The notes under the pieces are model-generated. The model was not told the origin of the DNA. It did no database searches and saw only the letters and a list, made by a program, of their open reading frames with translations. The translations under genes and the position numbers were made by a program. Below are positions 30,633 through 39,485 of a stretch of DNA of 64,000 nt, piece after piece. Numbering within the stretch: position 1 is the first letter of the stretch; each line of letters opens with the position of its first letter. Source of the DNA: Cellvibrio sp. pealriver (GTDB taxonomy: Bacteria > Pseudomonadota > Gammaproteobacteria > Pseudomonadales > Cellvibrionaceae); assembly GCF_001183545.1 (NCBI RefSeq), contig NZ_KQ236688.1:649149-713148 (forward strand). Reading direction: 5' to 3'.

Positions 30633-31163
30633 CTATTTATTCCAGGGTGCCTTGGCAATCAGCATTCCCATGGGGCAAATATCGGTGACGCCGGCAAAAA
30701 CCAGTCCTGCGCCCACAAAGGCGGATAAACCGTAAAACGCCGGGTTAAACCAGGTGCCTAATACCGCGCCGGTAATCACTAGCAAACCGGCGACGATGCG
30801 CACCTGACGCTCCAGCGGAATCACTTTTTTACCGGTGGCCGCAAGCGGAATGTTGGATTGTTTAACCGCGTTCATGCCGCCTTCAATCACCACTAGCTCG
30901 GCGTTGATCTGGCCTTTCAGTTGATCGGCCGCCATTTCCGCGCGCTTGCCGCCTTGGCAGAGCAAATACACCGCACTGCCGTTTTTGCCGCTCTTGGCGA
31001 TTTCTTCCTGCAGGCGCGCTGGCGTTAATTCATGCAGAGGGATGTGCAAGCAATCGGGCAGGCCGGCAGCTTTCACTTCGGCAGCGGTACGCACGTCCAA
31101 AATGCACAGATCGGCGCTTTTGTTGGCCATTAAATCAACGGGGTGGATGCGTTTGTGGCTCAT
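30633..31163 (-). CDS. Rhodanese domain fused to DUF2892 membrane domain
   Basis: The 176 residues have an N-terminal rhodanese domain (about 1-105) with catalytic Cys69 in the loop LLCQGGKRAEM, and a C-terminal DUF2892 domain (about 118-172) with two hydrophobic helices and a VTDICPMGMLI end. It probably moves sulfane sulfur at the inner membrane. AGAGG precedes the ATG. It lies 57 bases downstream of the ArsR-type regulator and 54 bases before the exporter. Confidence 0.88.
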   Translation of the reverse strand: MSHKRIHPVDLMANKSADLCILDVRTAAEVKAAGLPDCLHIPLHELTPARLQEEIAKSGKNGSAVYLLCQGGKRAEMAADQLKGQINAELVVIEGGMNAVKQSNIPLAATGKKVIPLERQVRIVAGLLVITGAVLGTWFNPAFYGLSAFVGAGLVFAGVTDICPMGMLIAKAPWNK

Positions 31164-31220
31164 GGTTTTACCTCTTGGTTAAAAATGGTGAGTCAGGTTT
31201 TAAACAGTTAATGCGATCCA

Positions 31221-31544
31221 TCAGCCCGGTGGGCAGTAAATGGATTGCAGCAGTGCAATCACTTTGGGAGCTTCATCGCCCTGCACCCGGTAAAACACCG
31301 TCTGCGCCTCTTTGCGCGTTGCCACCAAACCCGCCTCGCGCAAACTCGCCAAATGCTGGGAGAGGGCGGACTGGCTCAGCGGCACTTGTTCGTTTAACTC
31401 GCCCACCGACATTTCACCCGCCATCAGGGTGCACAAAATCATCAGCCGGTTTTCGTTGGCCAAGGCTTTGAGCAGTGCGGCGGCGGCTTGGGCGTGTTGC
31501 TGTAGTTCGGATAGTGGCATCGGGTTAATTGCTGTGGCGGTCAT
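31221..31544 (-). CDS. ArsR-family regulator, persulfide-sensor type (BigR/SqrR/YgaV-like)
   Basis: A 107-residue winged-helix repressor. The recognition helix is in LSQSALSQHLASLREAGLV, and the wing is EAQTVFYRV. Two cysteines, C38 (LMILCTLM) and C104 (SIYCPP), sit where BigR and SqrR have the pair that bridges through sulfur on persulfide exposure; there is no metal-type ELCVC motif. That makes sulfide/persulfide sensing the best inference. GAGGA precedes the ATG. It heads the leftward operon, whose promoter carries a palindrome at 31591-31610. Confidence 0.87.
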   Translation of the reverse strand: MTATAINPMPLSELQQHAQAAAALLKALANENRLMILCTLMAGEMSVGELNEQVPLSQSALSQHLASLREAGLVATRKEAQTVFYRVQGDEAPKVIALLQSIYCPPG

Positions 31545-31572
31545 GGGTTGTATCCTCTGTGTTCATGAATTT

Positions 31573-31610
31573 ATTGTATTAGAGTTTATTAAATTAGCAA
31601 TATCTAATTT
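31573..31610 (-). promoter_or_regulatory. Promoter and palindromic operator of the sulfur/RND operon
   Basis: On the minus strand TTGCTA (31600-31595) and TACAAT (31578-31573) are 16 bases apart. A perfect 7-base inverted repeat, AAATTAG-N6-CTAATTT (31591-31610), covers the -35 element. An ArsR repressor bound there would block transcription, and AT-rich ATTAG half-sites are what BigR-type regulators use. Confidence 0.65.
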
Positions 31611-31712
31611 AGATTGTTTTAATGAATTAAGTAATGTTTATCCATCGATCAACCTGATCTGTTTGTTGTGTTGGCGCGTAAAGCATTCCCAACTCATTAA
31701 AAGGTGGCTCTG

Positions 31713-32987
31713 ATGGAAGGTACTTACAATTGGATACTGGTGTTTGCGTCTTATTGCGTTGCAGTGATCGCTTCCTACACGGCGATCTATTTCGGCACAC
31801 GGGTATTCTCGTTAAGCGGACAGTCGCGCCGGTTCTGGCTGGCAGCGGGTGCGCTTAGCCTTGGCAGCGGTATCTGGTCAATGCACTTTGTTGGCATGAG
31901 CGCCTATACCATGCCCATGCATATGCACATGAGCTTCAACGCCACCCTCACATTGCTCTCCTGGGTTCCCGCCGTGTTTGCATCGGCACTGGCGCTGTAT
32001 GTCATCACCTTGCCAAAAGTGTCGTTCAAAACGATTTCTGCCAGTGCATTCATCATGGGTGCAGGTATTTTTGCGATGCATTACGGCGGTATGTATGCAA
32101 TGCAAATGCACCCAGGTATTGAGTACGACACCTTGCTAGTGATCTTGTCTGGTGTGATTGCGGTAGTCGCTTCGGGTGCGGCATTGGTGATTTGTCGCAA
32201 TGTGCGCGATGTGCCTCCGCAATACGCGCTTGCAATTAAAGTGGCGGCGGCTTTAGTGATGGGAGCCGCCATTTGCGGTATGCATTACACCGGAATGGCA
32301 GCCGCGAGCTATCCGATGGGCGCACAGAGTAACCCCGACAATATATTGCGCGGCGATTGGATGGGCATTCCTACGGCGGTTGCGGCAAGTGTGTTGTTAT
32401 TGCTTGCTCTTTATTCTGCGTACACCGATTTTCGGGCGATGGAGCGTGCGCGTCAGGCGGAAAGAGCGCGCAATGAATCTGCGCGCCAAGCTGCTTTTTA
32501 TGATGCTCACACCGGGTTGGCTAACCGCAGTTTGTTGGAGGCGCGTGTATTGGAAAAACTCACTGTGACCGATACCAACAAAGCCCCGCCTGCCTTTATG
32601 CTCGCGTATTTCGAGTTGAGTGATTATCGTGACATTTTGCAGGAGCAGGGTGATGTTTATGCGCAGGCATTGATCAATTATTTTGTCGCTGAACTGCGTG
32701 AAAAATCACCTACAGCAGAATTAATTGCGCGTTACAGTGCCAACAGTTTTATGCTGCTCATTCCATCTTGCGATTCATCAATATTGCAAAAGCTGGTGCA
32801 GAAAATGACCGATGCGTTTAAAAGTCCAGCGGCAATTAGTGGTAAGCAGACGCTGTGCAAATGGGGCTTTGGTTTTAGTGAGTATCCTAAATCCGGCACC
32901 AATAGCCGCAATCTCATCCGCGCAGCACAGCGCATTCGTTTTGCCTCTGTCGATGAAAGCAAGCAACCCGAATTACAGTTGGTGTAA
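31713..32987 (+). CDS. MHYT-domain membrane sensor with degenerate GGDEF domain
   Basis: The 424 residues start at ATG 31713, with AAGGTGG at good distance (GTG 31704 is the alternative). Seven hydrophobic helices carry three MHYT-type motifs (MHFVGM, MHYGGM, MHYTGM) in the first 250 residues, proposed to bind copper and sense a diatomic gas. The C-terminal part has the GGDEF-domain opening DAHTGLANRSLLEARV, but where GG(D/E)EF should stand it reads RYSANSF, so diguanylate cyclase activity is unlikely. There is no EAL domain. It is divergent from the sulfur operon. It may be an inactive or receptor-type c-di-GMP protein. Confidence 0.85.
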   Translation: MEGTYNWILVFASYCVAVIASYTAIYFGTRVFSLSGQSRRFWLAAGALSLGSGIWSMHFVGMSAYTMPMHMHMSFNATLTLLSWVPAVFASALALYVITLPKVSFKTISASAFIMGAGIFAMHYGGMYAMQMHPGIEYDTLLVILSGVIAVVASGAALVICRNVRDVPPQYALAIKVAAALVMGAAICGMHYTGMAAASYPMGAQSNPDNILRGDWMGIPTAVAASVLLLLALYSAYTDFRAMERARQAERARNESARQAAFYDAHTGLANRSLLEARVLEKLTVTDTNKAPPAFMLAYFELSDYRDILQEQGDVYAQALINYFVAELREKSPTAELIARYSANSFMLLIPSCDSSILQKLVQKMTDAFKSPAAISGKQTLCKWGFGFSEYPKSGTNSRNLIRAAQRIRFASVDESKQPELQLV

Positions 32988-33429
32988 CGCACGAATGTTT
33001 GCTTGCTTGATTCGGGTTCGAGTTTTTTATATCAATGTCCCACATGCCACTTTTACACAGTGGCACTGGGGGGGAATGACTTTCAAAAAGGTTAATAGCG
33101 AGAAAAAAATCACGTTTTTTTGCCGCAAGTGTTTCTTATAAACCCAAAATATCTATTGGGTTCACATTTGTAATGCTCACTTCACATTGATCTGCTAGTG
33201 GGACGACACTCTTGTCCCATCTCCGTAATATTTTCTCCCGACCACTACACAAATGCCATCGCACTGCTTGATACAGCGCAGTGCATTAACCGCAATCGGT
33301 GTTTGTGTTTCGCAACAGCAGTGAAGCTGGCTCTAATTCAAATGGATGCAGGGTTATCAAACCGTTGCTCCCGTCTCGCTGTCCGCAGGGCAACCTCTCA
33401 ATAATAAATTTAACGCAGAGGCACATCAC
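32988..33429. other. 442-base intergenic stretch
   Basis: No convincing gene. It holds three short inverted repeats without T-runs: TGCCACT...AGTGGCA (33045-33065), AACCCAA...TTGGGTT (33141-33162) and GGGAC...GTCCC (33199-33217). The frame of the next gene is open to 33346, but those residues do not look coding. Confidence 0.6.
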
Positions 33430-36252
33430 ATGCGAATACTACCGCTCAATTCCAGAGCTACTTGGTCTAGAGCAGTTTGGTTATTTGCCGCATTAACCAG
33501 CTTGGGTTTATGTGTGCAAACGACAAACGCGCAAACGATCAATATTAATCCGGTCAGTGCGACCGGCAGCACCAACTTGCAGCCCGCCAATTTGGCGATC
33601 GACAACAACGGCAGCACCCGTTGGGAATCCAATCACGGTGTTTCACCCAGCTCGCTCACACTCGATTTAGGCCAGGCTTATGCGCTTAACCAAGTGGTGA
33701 TTTTGTGGGAGGCCGCAAACGCCGCGAGCTATGAAATTCTTGGCTCCAATAACAATTCCACCTGGACCCAACTCAGCCTGCGCACCGGCGGCACTTTTGG
33801 CAACCGCACCGACACAGTGCCGCTTGCCGGAACCTACCGCTACGTGCGCATGAATGCATTAACCCGCAGTGCCGGCAACAACTGGGGCTACTCCATTTTT
33901 GAAATGGATGTGTTTGGTTCATTGCCTGCGTCTTCATCCAGCTCGGCAGCAGGCAACTGCAATTCCGGTTGTGTGACCACGCTCAATAGCAGCACCTTGC
34001 GCGCAACCGTTACACAAGCGGATATCGTGGATATTCACTATCGCGTCAACAACGGCGCGCAACAAAATGTGCGCATGAATCTGGCGAATGGCGTATGGAC
34101 TTACGATATTCCCGGCCTGAATGCGAGCAGTGTGGTGAGCATCAACTTCACCATTATCCGCAATGGTGTAGGGCAGGATACGCCTTGGCAAAATTACACA
34201 CTGGGTACGCCTGCATCGAGTGTTGCACCATCAAGTTCGTCGCGCAGTTCGGTTGCGCCATCGAGCACGCCGCCTTCAAGCTCATCGCGCAGCTCAACAC
34301 CGGTCACACCATCCAGCTCATCAGTGGCGAGCCTTGGTAGCATAGTGCCGCTTTACAACAACACTACGGCGCTTGAGCCGGTGATCAAGTTTGACCGTGG
34401 TGATGCTCTTGTTACCCGCATTGCCGACCGTGCCCGCGACCGCCATGCCAAGGAAAACCATTTCCAGGCTTACGATCACTACCTCACCTTCTATTGGGAG
34501 CAGCGTACCGCCACTATCGAGATAGTGGATTACGTCGCCAAAGGCGGTACCACTGTGCGTATGAACGTGGTCACTCAAGGCCGTTTGGATGACCTGCAAG
34601 CGGAAAACCGTTGGTTCTATATCGGCATGAACACTCTGGCCGAGTACTGTGGCAACGGGGTGATGAACCGCATCAACGACTTCAATTACTGGAAAGAAGC
34701 CAGCTGGAATTGCCGCGAAAATCGCCCGATTCAGATTGGCGATCGCCTTGAGTTTGAACTCAGCCAGTTCCTGGATAAAAACGCGGTAATTCGCGGCCGC
34801 GACAATTACTACGGCACTACCTATTTATATATAGTCGGGCAGGGCATAGTGCCGTGGGATGTCACCGATAAGGTTCCTTTTGTCGGTGGTGTATTCAAAC
34901 AGCGCGATTCCATGCCTATGCCGGTCAATGCCCGTTTGGGTGGCGATACCAGTTTGCACGTACAAATGACCGCCGAACCCGACGGCCACTTCCAGCAAAT
35001 GGCGACTAACCTGAGCGCGGTCAATGGGCAGGCATTTGTGCTCGGCCGTCGCGTACACCACACCTCCTTTGTGGATGGCGGTCATGACGAAAATCCTGAA
35101 AATGGCATTTTCAATGAAATGGTGGGCAAATCCGGTACCCGTTATGTGAGTGATCGCTGCTCGCACTGCCACGAGCGCAACGGTCGTGCACCTGTCGCTG
35201 CGGTCGGCGAGGCGTTGGATCGCTGGGTATTCAAAGTGGGCAACGCACAGGGCAATCCGCATCCGCAAATGGGGCGCGTGCTGCAACCTAAAGCCAATGG
35301 TGGTGCTACCAGTGAAGGCAATGCCTCTATCGCCTTCTGGACTGAATCTGGCGGTTTGCGTTCACCTAACTACCAATTTACCGGTTTGCGTCCAGAAACC
35401 TTCTCCGCCCGTTTGGCTCCGCAGCTAGTCGGTATTGGCTTACTGGAAGCGATTCCTGAATCGACCATTCTTGCCCGTGAAGACATCAACGATGCAAATG
35501 GTGATGGCATTTCCGGCCGTGCCCAACGCATCGTGGATCCGGTGACCGGTCAAACCCGTTTGGGTCGGTTTGGTTACAAAGCGGCTACCACCAGTGTTAA
35601 GCATCAGGTGGCATCGGCCTTCAATACCGACATGGGCGTGATGACGGCTATGTTGCCTAACCCTGATTGCGGCAGCAGCCAAACCAACTGTGGTGCAAGC
35701 GGTGCTGAAATCTCGGAGCAGCAAGTGAACAACCTGGTGAAATACGTTGCGCTGCTGGGTGTTCGTCCACAACGTGATTACAACAATGCCCAGGTGATCA
35801 ATGGCCGCACGGTATTTAATAACATCGGTTGTAACGGGTGCCATGTGGAGAGCATGACTACCAGCCAATACCATCCATTCGCTGAATTGCGCTCGCAAAC
35901 CATTCGCCCCTACACCGACATGCTATTGCACGACATGGGTCCCGGCCTTGCCGACAATTTGGGTGAAGGCCAAGCCAGCGGCGCTGAATGGCGTACCGCA
36001 CCGCTGTGGGGCTTGGGTGTTTCTGCCTGCGTTACCGGCGGTGTGACAGGACAACGTGGTGGCGTGCCCTTTGGTGTGGATGGCAACGAAGTTTGTGTGC
36101 CTAAAGCCAGCTATTTGCACGATGGCCGCGCACGCACGATTGAAGAAGCCATCCTTTGGCACGGTGGTGAAGGGCAGAACGCTAAAAACAATTACTCGGC
36201 ACTTTCTGCCAGCCAAAAACAGGATCTGCTGCGCTTCCTGCAATCGCTTTAA
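33430..36252 (+). CDS. Secreted CBM-linked di-haem oxidoreductase
   Basis: A 940-residue exported protein starting at ATG 33430 (GAGG upstream), with a signal peptide ending near TTNAQ. Residues about 35-165 are an F5/8-type C (CBM32-like) domain. About 175-258 is a second small beta domain. About 259-300 is a Ser/Pro linker. Residues about 305-940 resemble the DHOR-type di-haem oxidoreductases with two c-type haem sites: CSHCH (C577-H581) and CNGCH (C801-H805). Serine linkers and sugar-binding modules suggest action on plant polysaccharide, perhaps passing electrons to lytic oxygenases as proposed for Cellvibrio redox partners. Substrate unproven. It stands alone, with its own terminator. 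Confidence 0.8.
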   Translation: MRILPLNSRATWSRAVWLFAALTSLGLCVQTTNAQTININPVSATGSTNLQPANLAIDNNGSTRWESNHGVSPSSLTLDLGQAYALNQVVILWEAANAASYEILGSNNNSTWTQLSLRTGGTFGNRTDTVPLAGTYRYVRMNALTRSAGNNWGYSIFEMDVFGSLPASSSSSAAGNCNSGCVTTLNSSTLRATVTQADIVDIHYRVNNGAQQNVRMNLANGVWTYDIPGLNASSVVSINFTIIRNGVGQDTPWQNYTLGTPASSVAPSSSSRSSVAPSSTPPSSSSRSSTPVTPSSSSVASLGSIVPLYNNTTALEPVIKFDRGDALVTRIADRARDRHAKENHFQAYDHYLTFYWEQRTATIEIVDYVAKGGTTVRMNVVTQGRLDDLQAENRWFYIGMNTLAEYCGNGVMNRINDFNYWKEASWNCRENRPIQIGDRLEFELSQFLDKNAVIRGRDNYYGTTYLYIVGQGIVPWDVTDKVPFVGGVFKQRDSMPMPVNARLGGDTSLHVQMTAEPDGHFQQMATNLSAVNGQAFVLGRRVHHTSFVDGGHDENPENGIFNEMVGKSGTRYVSDRCSHCHERNGRAPVAAVGEALDRWVFKVGNAQGNPHPQMGRVLQPKANGGATSEGNASIAFWTESGGLRSPNYQFTGLRPETFSARLAPQLVGIGLLEAIPESTILAREDINDANGDGISGRAQRIVDPVTGQTRLGRFGYKAATTSVKHQVASAFNTDMGVMTAMLPNPDCGSSQTNCGASGAEISEQQVNNLVKYVALLGVRPQRDYNNAQVINGRTVFNNIGCNGCHVESMTTSQYHPFAELRSQTIRPYTDMLLHDMGPGLADNLGEGQASGAEWRTAPLWGLGVSACVTGGVTGQRGGVPFGVDGNEVCVPKASYLHDGRARTIEEAILWHGGEGQNAKNNYSALSASQKQDLLRFLQSL

Positions 36253-36306
36253 TAAAAACACCTTCTCTCTGGCAACTAGCACAACTAGTTGGCTGGTGTT
36301 CTCCTT

Positions 36307-36335
36307 GCCCCGGTTAATCACCGGGGCTTTTTTTT
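36307..36335 (+). terminator. Terminator of the di-haem protein gene
   Basis: GCCCCGG pairs with CCGGGGC around a 7-base loop, followed by eight T residues. Confidence 0.92.
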
Positions 36336-36424
36336 GCATTTTTTTCGCGTGTGAATTTCTACTGACAACATTTGGTGAGTGACAAGACTAGGCTAGGAAT
36401 TCCATCAACCACAAGGAAAAATGT

Positions 36425-36844
36425 ATGAGCACGCAAAACCCCAGCATCATGTCCCACGTATCCATCGGTACCAATGATTTTGAAAAAGCTCGCGCGTTTT
36501 ACCAAAAAGTGTTGGCCGCGCTGGATATTCACATCCTGATGGATTTCCCCGGCGCGACGGCATTTGGTCGCTACTATCCAGAGTTTTGGGTACAAACACC
36601 TATCGATGGAAAACTCGCAGCAGTAGGTAACGGCACTCACTTCGCTTTTGTTGCAGAAAACAAACAACAAGTGCACGCGTTTTACGATGCCGCAATCGCT
36701 GCTGGCGCAATCTGCGATGGCCCACCCGGCCCGCGCCCACTGTATAGCGATGCGTATTATGGTTGTTTTGTGCGTGATCTGGATGGCCACAAAATTGAAG
36801 CAACGTTTTGGGATGAATCGCTCGCACCGGCGGCTGCGCATTAA
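36425..36844 (+). CDS. VOC-family (glyoxalase/bleomycin-resistance fold) protein
   Basis: The 139 residues show the paired beta-alpha-beta-beta-beta pattern. They start MSHVSIGTNDFEKARAFYQKVL and end with YYGCFVRDLDGHKIEATFW. Candidate metal ligands are the His of SHVSIG and the Glu of HKIEATFW. AAGGAAAA precedes the ATG. Family members range from lyases to dioxygenases and resistance proteins; the substrate cannot be assigned. Confidence 0.85.
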   Translation: MSTQNPSIMSHVSIGTNDFEKARAFYQKVLAALDIHILMDFPGATAFGRYYPEFWVQTPIDGKLAAVGNGTHFAFVAENKQQVHAFYDAAIAAGAICDGPPGPRPLYSDAYYGCFVRDLDGHKIEATFWDESLAPAAAH

Positions 36845-36896
36845 CAGCTGTGCTATTTAATGAATATCTACGTTATTTAATTAACATTTGCGCTAC

Positions 36897-37421
36897 TTAA
36901 TTAATATCTGCGCTGCTCAGTAAATATTCCCGCATTAATGTCCTTGCACGGTGCAGGCGGCTTTTGATGGCGGGAATATTTTCATTTAATCGCGCTGCAA
37001 TTTCCGCGATGCTGAGCTCTTCAAAATCGCGCAATAAAATGATTTCCAAATAATGTGGCGGGAGCGATTCCAGCGCGGCAATTAATTCAGTTTTTAAACT
37101 GTGCGTGGGGGTGCGTTCAATAAATTCACTCCACTCGGCATCGGTTAAATGTACGTTGATATTAAAGGCGCGGAATAAATAGTGGCATTGTCTTTTTAAA
37201 ATCGTCACTAACCACGCGAGCCATGAATGCAATTGGCGCAGGCTGCGAATGTTGCGCGTTGCAATCAACAGCGTCTCTTGAATTGCATCTTCTGCGTGGC
37301 TGGCGTGGCAATGTTTTTGTGCGTAGCGGCGTAAATCCGGATAGCTGTTGCTAATCAATTGCTCCAGCGCAAACGGATCGCCCGTTTGCGCTGCGCTAAT
37401 TAATGATGCCGGTGCTTTCAT
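36897..37421 (-). CDS. RNA polymerase sigma factor, ECF-like
   Basis: The 174 residues have region 2 (about 25-85: DLRRYAQKHCHASHAEDAIQETLL) and region 4 (about 110-165: LPPHYLEIILLRDFEELSIAEIAARLN, the DNA-binding helix-turn-helix). ATG 37421 overlaps the stop of the peroxiredoxin-like gene (TGA 37420-37418), so the two are translationally coupled. No anti-sigma gene is adjacent, and the partner is a redox-type protein, so oxidative control is a reasonable guess. Confidence 0.87.
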   Translation of the reverse strand: MKAPASLISAAQTGDPFALEQLISNSYPDLRRYAQKHCHASHAEDAIQETLLIATRNIRSLRQLHSWLAWLVTILKRQCHYLFRAFNINVHLTDAEWSEFIERTPTHSLKTELIAALESLPPHYLEIILLRDFEELSIAEIAARLNENIPAIKSRLHRARTLMREYLLSSADIN

Positions 37422-37975
37422 GCAACTTCATTCTCTGTGCGGGCGAGCGTTAATAATTCGTCAACCGACCATTGGTCATTCGCGTGTTTACCGTAATGCG
37501 CAGCGACTATCTTGCCATCGCTGCGGATCAGGAAATCGGCAGGCAAACCAAGGCTGGTTTCATCATCGCGTGGTACTTGTACGCCAAATTGCATCGCCCC
37601 ACGCAATGCAGGCAACCACACAGCCGGGTTCAATACTGCCATCACCGATTGGTCTACGCCAAACTCAGCATATAAAGACCTGTGCGGGTCAGCAATCAAT
37701 GTAAATGGGCAATCAGGCAGATCAGCCAGAATCCGTTCGCGGGTTGAATTGAAAATAATCATTTCCTGTATGCCTGCATCGCGTATTTCGTTTTGGCGGG
37801 CGATGAAACTGTGCAGATGTAAATTGCACACCGCGCAACCGGAATAACGCCGGAATTGCAGATGTGTCCAGCCGTCAGCGGCTGGGATACTGACTTCTCG
37901 CCCATTGGCATTTTGCCAAACCCGCTTGGAGATTATGCTGCCGGGTTTCAGTTTGGTGCTGGTTAGCATGTGCAT
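37418..37975 (-). CDS. Peroxiredoxin-like (AhpC/TSA, thioredoxin-fold) protein
   Basis: The 185 residues have a thioredoxin fold with a CxxC site in RRYSGCAVCNLHL near residue 47, and later FTLIADPHRSLYAEFGV, QVPRDDETSLGLPADFLI and RSDGKIVAAHYG, as in the AhpC/TSA redoxin superfamily. AAAGGA lies before the ATG. It is coupled to the sigma-factor gene downstream. Thiol peroxidase or redox sensor are both possible. Confidence 0.83.
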   Translation of the reverse strand: MHMLTSTKLKPGSIISKRVWQNANGREVSIPAADGWTHLQFRRYSGCAVCNLHLHSFIARQNEIRDAGIQEMIIFNSTRERILADLPDCPFTLIADPHRSLYAEFGVDQSVMAVLNPAVWLPALRGAMQFGVQVPRDDETSLGLPADFLIRSDGKIVAAHYGKHANDQWSVDELLTLARTENEVA

Positions 37976-38232
37976 AGAGTTTTCCTTTTGGCTATGGTGA
38001 AAGAACGTTTTAAATGTTCTTGAAGTCTTCTATCCACTAGTGGGAGTGGTGAGCCAAATGGATTCGCCATGATAAAAATAAATTGCTTCTCATTTGTGAG
38101 AAGCAATAGCGGAGATTTAATGATGAGTTTGAGTTTCGGTGTCTATCTAGGAGGTGGAAATAGGTTTAAGCAATATTAACGTTAACGATCAGTTCGACCT
38201 TAATGTGTGGCGGTCACAACAGTTTTGCGCCT

Positions 38233-39249
38233 TCACCCCGTAAATAACATTTTGATATTACGTTGGCTGCTGTTGTCGTTGAGTTTTTTTAAGGCCCAAT
38301 TATTAACTATCCAAACTTGTACCCAGGTCAATAGACAAGCGGCGCTCAGCACTAGTAGATATCTAACATGAAAAGGGCCCGTGGCTACTTTTACAAAGGG
38401 AATATGCCATAGGTAAATCCAGATACTATTTTGCGCGATAAATAATGTAACCACTTTGAGTAAAGTCACTTTGTCCAGCAAGCGTTGCACGGTTTCGCTT
38501 AGCACCCAGGCTATTAACGCTATACCCAATGCGTAAGAAAAATAATAAAGAGTCGGTGGATATTTGTGTTTTTGGGTAGCAACAAAGCCTCCGGTTTGTA
38601 TAAACGAATATAGCGCTACTGAGACAAAGAGTAAGAGGCACATGGCGGCGATCCATAGAACTTCATTTCTTTGGAGCGATGGTAGACGTAGGCCAATAGC
38701 GAAAACTAACGAATAAGGAATCAAATAGTGGCTGATGGCTTCAATGATTTTACCTGGTTCGGTGTTAAAAAAATCTTGTGAGAGCAATCTTGTTATTTCA
38801 TAGCCGAAAAAAGCAAAGCTAATGTATGAAAAGTAGAGTTTGTTGCTGGGTATCGTTTTGTGAAAGCGATAAATCAGTGGTGATACCAGTGCCACTAGCA
38901 GGAAGACTTTAATAATCCAAACATAGCCAATCCCATCGATCAATAAATAGGAGCGAATAATTTTTTCGGCGGACAATGTCTCAATTTTCAGATCCAACAG
39001 CGCTAAGGTAACAAAGTAGCCGGTAAGGAAAATCCATACCGGGAATACCAGTCGTTTTATTCGTTTCCAGAGATAGTGGCTGTAGGCTTCCTGTTTGAAC
39101 GAGAGTCCGAACGCCATGCCAGATATCAATACCATTAAGGGTACGTCAAAATTGCGTAGTTGATGGATAACCGCAGGTGGTGAAATGTGTGCAAGGATGA
39201 TCATCGCCAGTCCCAAGGCACGTACTATGTCTATTTGTATGTTTCTCAT
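38233..39249 (-). CDS. Acyltransferase 3 family membrane protein
   Basis: A 338-residue integral membrane protein with about ten helices. It begins MRNIQIDIVRALGLAMIILAHISPP, containing the R-x10-H pattern of the family, whose members O-acylate LPS, exopolysaccharide or peptidoglycan. AGGAAG lies just before the ATG. The acceptor is unknown. It stands alone, divergent from gltX. Confidence 0.83.
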   Translation of the reverse strand: MRNIQIDIVRALGLAMIILAHISPPAVIHQLRNFDVPLMVLISGMAFGLSFKQEAYSHYLWKRIKRLVFPVWIFLTGYFVTLALLDLKIETLSAEKIIRSYLLIDGIGYVWIIKVFLLVALVSPLIYRFHKTIPSNKLYFSYISFAFFGYEITRLLSQDFFNTEPGKIIEAISHYLIPYSLVFAIGLRLPSLQRNEVLWIAAMCLLLFVSVALYSFIQTGGFVATQKHKYPPTLYYFSYALGIALIAWVLSETVQRLLDKVTLLKVVTLFIAQNSIWIYLWHIPFVKVATGPFHVRYLLVLSAACLLTWVQVWIVNNWALKKLNDNSSQRNIKMLFTG

Positions 39250-39485
39250 AACTTCCTGTTTTGACTTGCTACGGGTATTAATGAAGAGAAAAGGCGCTTA
39301 CGGGCGGGTGGCGATTGTAGAGGTGGGATGTTAAGTTTGCAAAAGAAAAGCGTGAGATATGCACGATCCGGGCGAATATTAATCGCGACTGGTGATAGTG
39401 ATGGCGCTGGCGGTGAAGTGCTCGGCGCTCAGTGCAATCTCCTTTATAATGGCGGCCTTTTACCGATTCTCAGAGAAAGGCTCAA

